64,000 nt of DNA from Adiantum capillus-veneris (Eukaryota; Streptophyta; Polypodiopsida; Polypodiales; Pteridaceae): assembly GCA_014529385.2 (NCBI GenBank), contig CM043963.1, forward strand, positions 100,061,412 to 100,125,411, written 5' to 3'. Below are positions 45,490 through 54,367 of the stretch, in pieces. The position numbers were made by a program, and so were the translations under genes. Numbering within the stretch: the stretch's first letter is position 1; each line of letters begins with the position of its first letter. The notes under the pieces are model-generated. The model was not told the origin of the DNA and did no database searches. It saw nothing but the letters and a program-made list of their open reading frames with translations.

Positions 45490-47013
45490 AACTAGTATAA
45501 ATAGCACACTATCTTAATCCAGTCTATGGCCTTGAGGGAAGTGTTGTTGAGGCTCATGCAAACAGGTAGTGGTAGGGTATTTATTACTCTTTTAACCACC
45601 AACAACAAGAGAATTGAGGGTAACCTACAAAATGATGGTGTTACTATGTTTAGGTATGAGTGATTGTATATGATGAGAGGAAAACTATACCACTTTGACA
45701 CAACTAGCATGAGTGAAACAAGGACTATAAACCATAACTTGTATAGTAGTGCTAAAGTGGTTGGCAACAAGCTTACGAGGTTCACCTATAAGAAATCATC
45801 TATATGACTATGTTTGAAGGGTATTAAAAAAAACCCCTTTACTTACATGCTATGAGGTAATAAAATGACCCCGTTTTCTTGAGAAAATTATGGATTTGTT
45901 CACAAAACATAATAAAAGTCCCATTTTGTGAATACGACCTGTAACTTTTTTTTAAAAAATCCAAATGAAATACCCCTTATTTTGAGCTCACATGGTACAC
46001 TGAGATATTTGGAGGTGCATCCCATAGGCAACAAGTTGGTATTCCCTACATAATACTCTAGAAAACACTAACTAATGATTTTTCACAAGAAGATGCTTTT
46101 CTCCAACATGATTACAAAGGTGTTGGTAATTAGTGCATGCGTTGATGTTCCGATAATAGTATGATTGGAGTACACATTAATACAGATCCATAGATATTTA
46201 AGCCGAATTTGGAGGATAGACCTGGTGGCCTCAACAGAAGGGCTAACGCATGACGGCCTCACCATGAAAGGCAAACAATAGGGGCACCACCTGCTTGAAA
46301 TGTGGCTAGGATGCAATGACAATATATGCATCACACCACACACCATGTTAAGCAGCTGAACGTGTTATGAATTGTGGTATGAGGTGGTAGAGAAAGAAGT
46401 GAAGATAGATAGTGAGAGTTGTGAAAGTAGGTGCGTGGACTACTATTCACACGAGAGGTGGCAAACCCGCACACCTCTACATACAACGCAAAAGAAATAA
46501 ACAACTATGTGACATACTCACAAATCCAACACAATAGAAAGAATGACATAACAAAAAGAGTAGATTATTTCTGGGGAGAGATAATGGACAGAGAGGGACA
46601 AGAGAGGAAGGAGGAGACCAAGGGTGCCTCGTTGATGGGTGGAGATGATGTCAAGGAATGGTGTGTAGGTAGCCTTTACTCTTGTTGAATGCCATATTCT
46701 CCACTTCAAATTGCACCAAGGCATGGCGGTTGATGATGATGGAGGTGGAATATGTGTTGATGAGTAGATTGTGTGTGCATAACCTCCTTACCGTAGTGGT
46801 GTAATGGTGTCTCCCAATGCTCCATTACATGGACTAACACTTCTAGCTATATTAGAAGTGAGGAGGCATGGTGCCTACAACTCAAAATGCTCATAACTTC
46901 TAATGACGTAGAGAGTGCATTGTGGTGAGAGCGTTTTGTTGTTTTGGTGATAGAGACCTCTCCTTATATAGGAAAAGCGGGTGGGATTTTCATATATTTT
47001 ATTGGGATGTGAC
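45490..47013. other. No gene seen
   Basis: No recognisable coding region. It may include the 3' part of the Gypsy element whose integrase starts at 47,889, but no LTR pair could be matched. Confidence 0.4.
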
Positions 47014-47889
47014 CTACACCATGTGACTGTGGGTCGGCCATGTCTGATGCAATGATGCTTGTGATAGAGGTCCACATAGATCCAGAATGTGGTTGTGGAC
47101 ATGAGTATTAGGGCGTTCCATGTGCCTAGCTAGCACTCTGAGACTAGCCAATTGAACTTCAATGGGTAAAATGGCCTCCTTACCATACACCAAGTGATAT
47201 GGTGTGAATCCAATGGATGTGCAAAATGTTGTGCGATAAGCCCAAAGTGCAGTCATCAGGTGCTTATCCCAATCACTTTTGTGATTTCTTACATGTTTAG
47301 TGATGATCTTGCAAATCATACCATTTATCTTTTCCACCAAACTATTGCATTTTGGGTAGTAGGGAGTTGAGTGGCGTCGTGAAATGCCCAGCTTTTGCAT
47401 CAGCTGTCCTACTAGGTCTCCTCTAAAACCTTGTCCCCTATCATAATTTATCTCAAACGGAGTTCCAAAACGACATAAAATATTTTCAAATACAAACTTT
47501 GCTACTTCCTTAGCTGTAATCTGGGTGGTAGCTACTGATTCAGCCCGCCTGGCCATGTAGTCTACACCCATGATGATATACAATTTACCTGATTGGGACC
47601 TTGGAAAAGGACCAATAGCGTCAATTCCCCATTTCTTGCAAGAGATTATAGGAGTTTGTGGCTCATAGGTGAGCCTCCTATCCCCTGCTTTTTGACATTC
47701 CTTGCATGTTTTACACCAATGGTGCACATCCCTCTGTAGACTAGGCCATAGAAACCCGGCTTGTAGAATCTTTCCTAGTAGTGATGTCAAGTGCAAAGTG
47801 TCCTGCACAAACACCATCATGCAACTTGAAATGATTTCAGTGATCTCTCTAGAATGGCCTAAAAACTTGTGTGTAGCGGAAATTAGCAT
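47014..47889 (-). pseudogene. Ty3/Gypsy integrase, block copy 2
   Basis: The zinc domain has HHWCKTCKECQKAGDR preceded by FLWPSLQRDV, with the upstream His part in another frame because of one extra base near 47,774. The core follows: WGIDAIGPFPRSQSGKLY (first Asp), INYDRGQGFRGDLVGQLMQK (second site), STPYYPKCNSLVEKINGMI (third Glu) and LWAYRTTFCTSIGFTPYHLV. The last 40 residues are not integrase-like. Its N-terminal side is cut by the chromovirus LTR. The same piece with the same frameshift is at 59,990-60,380. Confidence 0.85.
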
Positions 47890-47950
47890 GAACAGAGACT
47901 ACAATGTTTAATGGCCTAAAAACTTGTGTGTAGCGGAAATTAGCATGAGC
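47854..47950. repeat. 57-bp partial duplication at the LTR edge
   Basis: atggcctaaaaacttgtgtg then tagcggaaattagcatga occurs at 47,854 and again at 47,911. Copy 1 of the block (60.4 kb) has it once, so the duplication happened in this copy only. Confidence 0.85.
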
Positions 47951-49449
47951 ATAGTGGGAATTTCATTAGAATAGATTCCTAATGAGAATTACAAGAGTGC
48001 TTGGGTGGAGAGAGCAACAAAAAGCATAACACCTAGTTAGATAGCATGAACAATACTTTCAAAAGAGAGAGAAATTAAGCTATTGACAACAGTTGAGGAC
48101 CGGATTTGCATGGAACCGGTCCCCCCTCCAAAAGGCTTTGTATTATGGTTTCTCCCATCAAGAGAGACATTGTACAATACAATTCTTTGTGTTCCTTCAA
48201 GACTAGCTAGTGCAATGAAGATGAAAGCTTCATGCACTAAGCAAAACACTTAGCAAACACAACATCAATTATCCCCGGTCTCAGACCCAAGACCTCACAC
48301 ACCTTCAAAGATGGTGAGAGATAGCAGGGTATGAGAGTAGATTGAGAGGAAGAAGCAGTAGTCTTACGAGAAAGATGTACATCTCCTCACATAATCACTC
48401 ATATTAGCTTGGATTAGCTTAGTAATTATCATGGTAGAGGATATGGGCATGCATTGAAGCTTAGCTCTTGGTTGGATTTGCATCACAAAGCCAAGAGTTG
48501 TTGGTGTAGGCCTCCCTTCTCACAAGCTTGGAGTAGGTGGTAAGCTTTCCAATTAAAGCTTGAGAAGGAGAGAGAGTCTTCTTTACTTCAGACATGAGAT
48601 TGTGTGAGTTTGTGTGTGATAATGCCTTGCAAAAATCAGCCCCTTCTCTCTCTTGGTCGACCCCTCTTGCTATTTGCTCATGCTCTACTCTCATTGGACC
48701 TCCGCAGGCCTAGCCAATGGTAATTAAGAAGTATAAGTGATAGCCTTCTGGCATGTGTCCCCCTTTCCCCTATTGTTAGAGCTTTAGGTACTTTAATAAT
48801 TCAACTAAACTCTCATTGGACCCCTTTGCCTCCTGGCCAATAGGAATCAAGCAAGCCATAGGGCTGTTGAATGCTCATTGGACCCCTTGGGAGACTGGCC
48901 AATAGTCTTCTAGAGGACTTAATTCTCATTGGTTCTTTTATTAAGTGTTTTTAAATTAATTAAACTAGATTTACTCTAGCCTAATTCTCATTGGTCCACC
49001 TCCAAGGCCATCCAATAGGAATTGGGTACACCTTGTGGGCATCTGGGCTAGGGAGCTGATATGTGTCCCTCATTTCCTTTGTGTAAAGGGTGTGTGTGTG
49101 TGTGTGTGGCTTTCTCTCTCATCCCTACAAGCAAGGATCGCCCCCTCCTAAGTAGGTATTGGAAAAGACTTTTTTTGACACACACAAAGTATCCAATTCC
49201 CCTATGGTTGACCTTTGGACACAACCTTTGAATTTTGGAACCTTAGCATTTTGGAAGTCTTAATGGGCTGAACCTTAGGGTCTTTTTAGCCCATTGTTGC
49301 AGATGGCCCCCCCTTTGGATCCCTACTGTGGCCGGTGTGCTAGCTTAACCAATATTATAGCTTTTTCTCCCCTGGCACTTCCCCATATTAAATGATCAGT
49401 TTAAAATGAGAAAATCATTTAGGAGAATTAGATATTGATTATTATGACA
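47900..49449 (-). repeat. Chromovirus LTR, block copy 2
   Basis: The minus-strand LTR starts TGTCATAATAATC at 49,449, after the purine tract (minus strand AAGAGAGAGG, about 49,453-49,462). It ends near 47,900. It is close to 60,389-61,981 along its length. It contains four attgg/ccaat inverted units at 48,692-49,020. Confidence 0.8.
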
Positions 49450-49561
49450 TTACCTCTCTCTTGAAATCATAGTCGTTCTCGACTATGGTGTAGAGAAGAT
49501 AAAGCATATTCATGAGTCCTTTTCTTAGCGAGTAGAGGATCCCTATGTTACCCTACGACAT

Positions 49562-49815
49562 TGTGCGCTCCTTGCCGCACTGTCGAAGCAAGGGACTTGC
49601 CAATACACCGTATGCGAGCCACAAACGGCTCCAAGCACACAACAAGCCTAAACTAGCAAGCTCAAGAAAACAAAGGGTGTGTCACTCACCGCTCTACGCT
49701 CGCCTTCGTGGTGGATTCCTCGCCGCGATGAAGAAGAAGCTGCAGTCGTGCCGCGCTCAACCGCTTCGCCGCCGTCGTGCCTTCGTAATGCTCGATCGCA
49801 CACACACTCTCCCTT

Positions 49816-49850
<35 letters not shown>

Positions 49851-50144
49851 AGGAGGTGAAGAAGAAGAAGATGGAGATGGAGCAAGAGCACTCTTCAATT
49901 GCACAAATGAGAGAATGAGTAAAAATTAGGTTTAGTTGGCTTTTATAGGAGCTCACCCCATTCACACTTGGGCGCCCATGCTTAACCAACTAATCCCTTG
50001 AATGTCCAAGTTAAAGTGCGCCTCTCATCGGTGATCACTCTACCTTTCCCTATTGGTCCGACAAGCCCGGTACCTGACTCTACCAAATACATAATACACG
50101 TCCGTCGTAGGTGATGTGGTGTCCGTGTGCCGTGAGGGTTAACA
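49562..50144 (-). repeat. 3' LTR of element C (583 bp)
   Basis: Nearly identical to 57,842-58,418. Differences are c/t at base 5, CT/CA run lengths near 49,815-49,850, and t/c in atcggtgatcac. The minus-strand TATA (CTATAAAAG) is at about 49,940-49,948. Confidence 0.95.
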
Positions 50145-50146
50145 TG

Positions 50147-50157
50147 CCCCCCTTCCT
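50147..50157 (-). other. Polypurine tract of element C
   Basis: The minus strand reads AGGAAGGGGGG two bases before the 3' LTR. Confidence 0.85.
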
Positions 50158-51568
50158 GATGTAGATTCCGTCCTCGGAAGCTATTGAGTTGAAGCTGGGT
50201 CGTCGAGGTGGAAGAGCATTTGAGATGAATGTCCTTAGCCTTCTTCAGTCACTGTAAAATCAAACAACATTGGCACAGTAATTGCATTCTCTTAAAAAGC
50301 ATATGCAGTTTTAGGTAGACACATTGATTGGTAACAGAATTTCAAACAATTTATTAGCAATGAACATTAAATTGCAATGTAATCAAATGCATAAACTGAT
50401 GTAAAGGCAAAAAATTAAACAAGTCTGGGGTCGCTAATTTGACGGTCGAAAAGCACTAGAGATCGAATATTAATACCATGGGTAAGCTTCTTAATTTTCT
50501 GTGGTCAATTAAGTTGTTTAATCGCGAGAGCCAAGTATTCATGTTCAAGGGCTGACTAGAGGCTATATCTAGAAAACCTTGTAGTTAAGCTACCATAAAA
50601 GGAATTTCTCATGAAATCATCGCCTGGCTGATTACTTTTTCTTTGACCCCCCAAGGTCTTTTCACAGTGATTCAATTATGATGTGTGTGCTTATTTTGTA
50701 TGCCTTGGGTTTTTTGCTTTTCAAGGAAAAGCGCCCACACTGGGAACCTCTAGGGCTCTAGTACCATAGGCAATACATGTGAGTGAAGTACCAAATCAAG
50801 CTGAGATTTCTCTTCCAGCTTAAAATTTTACATTGTGGCACTTTGATTTTTTGTTTGTTCATTTTCAGCATTTAAATTTTGTAACTTTGGGGGGTCATAT
50901 AACATTGTTACACTCCCCAGGCTCATCACATTAGTAAACTCCCTTTATAATACTTAAGCTAAAGGTCAATAGGGTTAAGCCCACTAGAAAGCCCTAGTAC
51001 ATTTCATACAATGCTGCCTAAATCGGATTAAGAACCTAAGTAACCATTGTTTATTAGGAAGGCATTCCCCATGGTATTAAGAGAAGATTTCTAATACCTA
51101 GCTTGGTCAAACTAGCTTAGTCAGACTGCTTGATTTTTAAACCTAGACAAGTGATTATGACAAAACATTACATTGAATTAAATGTTTGATACTAAGCAAA
51201 TGCGCTGAATAGTATGCTACCAATCACAATCAAAGCAGACAAACATGGATGCAAAAAGATAAGGGCAATGCTAATGGATAAGAAACACCTGTTTGTGTTG
51301 ATGGTCGCGCTTGATTTGAAGGTTCCATGAAGGTCCAAATCCTATCAATAGCAACACGCTCCTGTACACACTAGGAAACAAAAGGAATACCTCCAGGAGG
51401 CACATTAGTGGGAAAAGAGAACTTCGCTAATCACTCAACTCTAAAACAGAAACACTCCTATCGTACTAATCTTACCTACCCTCCATCACTCAAGTGATGA
51501 GGATCAAAGGTGTTTTATGGCATAGGTTTCTGTTTCACTGTACCAGATGTGACATGTGTAGGTCTGAG
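50158..51568 (-). other. Non-coding 3' region of element C
   Basis: AT-rich, no ORF over 60 codons on the element strand and no RT, RNase H or integrase motif. This is where pol would be in an autonomous relative. Confidence 0.7.
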
Positions 51569-53218
51569 TCAATGTTTTGATTTTAATGTGCATACTCGTT
51601 TGCTAATTGCTCTTGCTCTTTTTTTTTCTCTTTTTTTTTTTTGTGAGTATAAAGCTTTATATGTACATTCCCTAAGATTGGTGATTAAGAGGTCAGGGAA
51701 AAAGGTTGAGAGGGAAACAAATGAATGATGACTGTCAGCAAACACTCCCCCCTTCCTTGGGTAGATCATACCGTTTGAAATGAGCTTTGTCACCCTTTGA
51801 AACCAATTGTTCCAGTTGGTAATAGGTGAGGATTTTTGCCAGTAGTTTTCTATTACCCTAGGTGCCTCGTCAAGTTGCAACGGTGGTAAGGTACTCTCCC
51901 AAGATTGAACTTGAAGTGGTTCATCAGGTGATTCTTGAACACTGGGAGTTGTGGATTCTTTTGTAGCTTCATGGAGATCCACTACTATAGATGGAGGCTG
52001 TGTAGAAGCTTTTACCTCTATGGATGTATTACATGATGAGCTAGAAGCTTCATGGGACTCCCCCCTTCCTGAGCTAGGTGGAACAAATCGTTCTTTCTTT
52101 GGTACCCAAACTAGCTCGGGAGCGGGTGTGTAGCATTCTGTGATTTTTTCCTTTCCACGATCATTGATTCGTTTTGGAGCTACGGGATTGGGTTTACATG
52201 GGTCAGGTGATAGGTAAGAGCACAATCTACGTTTTGGCACCCAGATTTGATCATTTCCTTGATAGTAGCCTTGGGCTTCCAATAGTCGTTTAGGGATCCA
52301 TCGCAACATTTTCTTACTTTTCTTGGAGCGAGTGGTACATTTCTTACAAGGCTTCTGTTTTTTAGCACTAGCTATGGTCACTAAAGAAGCTTTAGGGACC
52401 CACTTGTATGTTTTCTTCGTTACATTAGGATGAGTCTTGTCAGAAGCGATATGCATTGCTTGTAGCATATTTAAGGGTATAGGAATTTCATCCCCCTCAG
52501 GTGTTACCCAGGTCGTCCCCCTATTTCCCCAAGTGTCTATGGTTGATGCTATGTGTACCCAATCTACATTGTCTGATTCCGTCATACCCGGTAACACATC
52601 CATGTAAGGAGAATCTTGGCCAATGTCTGTATCCTTCTTACAAGTGTAACAATATTGTAGTGGGGCCGAGTGAACTGTGGTGTCAGAGCGATGATCAATA
52701 ATGGTTTTACTCCCTAAGGGGTGTACCTTACCAGTCACCAAATCCACTCTAAGGACAGAGTCTTGGAATTGCAAATAGACATGATTTTTAGACCAATCGT
52801 GAACCATTTGTGCTTCCCTCATGAATGGTCGTCCTAAAATCATTTCATATGACATAAGGTGTTTAGAGAAATCCATTACAATGAACGTATGTCGTACCTT
52901 GTGTCCTAGAACTTTGATCTTAAGATCCTTGAGCATCCCCATAGGTTTGGCTATGGTACCATTTGCCATCTTTACCACAATGTTAGTAACACTGAGGCGG
53001 GGTTTTCCCATGGATTCCCAACAATCTTTTGTAACGATGCTAACTCCCGCACCACCATCAAGAATTCCCTTTATAGTTAATCCCTTGGTAGTGATGGGTA
53101 GGGTCGCATTAGACTCGTCGCCTTCAAAATACTGCCCTAATTCGTTAATGGGTACCTCGATCACAGACTCGTGTCCATCTAAGTCAAGTGATTGCACATG
53201 ATTTTCCTCATCAATCAT
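51569..53218 (-). CDS. Protease-like ORF of element C with WVPK motifs (549 aa)
   Basis: It follows ORF2 in the same frame after a single TAG (53,249-53,251). Residues 40-140 are retropepsin-like: ILDGGAGVSIV (Asp54, triplet D-G-G) and EMILGRPFM (127-133), with conserved hydrophobic spacing. Beyond the protease there is no RT. A basic, low-similarity region carries four W-V/I-P-K motifs at residues 273, 307, 326 and 371, each followed by basic residues, plus a CKKC pair at 291-294. The last 45 residues are basic and partly coded by an A-rich tract. Possibly a gag-pro fusion product; the WVPK part is unassigned. Confidence 0.75.
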   Translation of the reverse strand: MIDEENHVQSLDLDGHESVIEVPINELGQYFEGDESNATLPITTKGLTIKGILDGGAGVSIVTKDCWESMGKPRLSVTNIVVKMANGTIAKPMGMLKDLKIKVLGHKVRHTFIVMDFSKHLMSYEMILGRPFMREAQMVHDWSKNHVYLQFQDSVLRVDLVTGKVHPLGSKTIIDHRSDTTVHSAPLQYCYTCKKDTDIGQDSPYMDVLPGMTESDNVDWVHIASTIDTWGNRGTTWVTPEGDEIPIPLNMLQAMHIASDKTHPNVTKKTYKWVPKASLVTIASAKKQKPCKKCTTRSKKSKKMLRWIPKRLLEAQGYYQGNDQIWVPKRRLCSYLSPDPCKPNPVAPKRINDRGKEKITECYTPAPELVWVPKKERFVPPSSGRGESHEASSSSCNTSIEVKASTQPPSIVVDLHEATKESTTPSVQESPDEPLQVQSWESTLPPLQLDEAPRVIENYWQKSSPITNWNNWFQRVTKLISNGMIYPRKGGVFADSHHSFVSLSTFFPDLLITNLRECTYKALYSQKKKREKKRARAISKRVCTLKSKH

Positions 53219-53248
53219 AATCGAGTCAGGCCTATTTGGTTGCGCAAA

Positions 53249-54367
53249 CTACGGTAATCCCGTTCGTAGCTCTCCGTTAAGGAATGCTCGAAGTGCAAGG
53301 AATAACTCAGGATCTCCATACAGCTTTGCTATGATCGTGGTTCGGACCTCAGAAGACATGAAGTCCACTAGTTTGGCAACATTCATTGGCGTTTTGCAGG
53401 GTGTAGGTCCTTGACTAGGAACTGGTGAGGATGGAATCTCATATTCCTCAATGGGATCAGGTATTCCTTCGTTAAACATCCTTTCCAACAAGAAGGGTGT
53501 ATGCTCACTTTCTGATGTCCTGTCCTCACTCCCTTCTTGGATGATACTAGATATGGCTAACGGTCTATGGTTCATGTGGGGTGGATGAACTTGCGTGGGA
53601 AACACTGTGTCATGAATTTTGACCTGCATGGGTTCTGGTTCTAGTTTCCTTTGAGTCTTCTCCACTAAACCTCTTAGATGTTTCACCTGCTCAATCTCGT
53701 CTACTGGGTTTGGGTACGTCCCAATCTTCTTTTTACGATTCTTCCCTTTTTGCCCCTGCGGTTTATCTTGGGGGTCTTGGATTGGATTTGGAAACACTTG
53801 TGGTGTTTTCAGAGGCTCTTTATGGTTTTCTCTCATTCGGTATTCATTTGGTTCCATGTTACGGTTTTCTTTGTCGGTCTTTCCCTTTGTGGTATTGGTT
53901 CTAGTCTCCATTGTCTCGATTGAATCTGAATCATCCTCGAGGTCATTCATATACACGGGGTCATCTCCTGTTCCTATGTTTGTTTTGGAACTTGGCTTTG
54001 AATTTTCCGTATTCTGCGACTTCTTCCTTCGTGTCTTCTTTTTCTTTGCTTGGATAACTGACGCGGTATCTCTCTCTTCGAGGATATGTCCTAGCCCTTG
54101 AAGCATGGACCGTGTAATCGCATAAGTGGGTGCAACGGGTGGTATTGGCGATGTCACACTAGCAATTTCGACCAAGTTCAGGGGTGTGATTTTAGGCGCA
54201 TTTGGGTTATAGGGGCATTGGGCAATCAAGTGATCTATGCCACAACGATTACATGTGAGTATTGGCATTGCAGACGTGCTCCCTTGATTCATTTGCATCT
54301 GTGCAGCATTCTTTTGCAGCCTAATAGGGCACTCCGCTACTCGATGTGTCCACCACACTCGTAGCAT
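53249..54367 (-). CDS. Element C gag continuation ORF (372 aa)
   Basis: It overlaps the end of the 869-aa gag by 31 nt in the -1 frame. It completes the third zinc knuckle (HRVAECP) and adds a fourth, CNRCGIDHLIAQC (Cys39, Cys42, His46, Cys51). A KKKKTRRKKSQ basic patch follows near residue 110. The rest is charged and proline-containing, ending in a helical segment before TAG at 53,249. Translation would need a -1 (or +2) frame change in or near the overlap. No classical slippery heptamer is visible there. Confidence 0.7.
   Translation of the reverse strand: MLRVWWTHRVAECPIRLQKNAAQMQMNQGSTSAMPILTCNRCGIDHLIAQCPYNPNAPKITPLNLVEIASVTSPIPPVAPTYAITRSMLQGLGHILEERDTASVIQAKKKKTRRKKSQNTENSKPSSKTNIGTGDDPVYMNDLEDDSDSIETMETRTNTTKGKTDKENRNMEPNEYRMRENHKEPLKTPQVFPNPIQDPQDKPQGQKGKNRKKKIGTYPNPVDEIEQVKHLRGLVEKTQRKLEPEPMQVKIHDTVFPTQVHPPHMNHRPLAISSIIQEGSEDRTSESEHTPFLLERMFNEGIPDPIEEYEIPSSPVPSQGPTPCKTPMNVAKLVDFMSSEVRTTIIAKLYGDPELFLALRAFLNGELRTGLP

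Noticed and set aside
47854-47910. Target-site duplication of the chromovirus
   Set aside because: The 57-bp repeat is LTR sequence duplicated in this copy only, far longer than the 4-6 bp expected.
52080-52405. RT or chromodomain in the C-terminal half of the protease-like ORF of element C
   Set aside because: None of the ordered RT blocks or chromodomain residues is present; only WVPK motifs recur.
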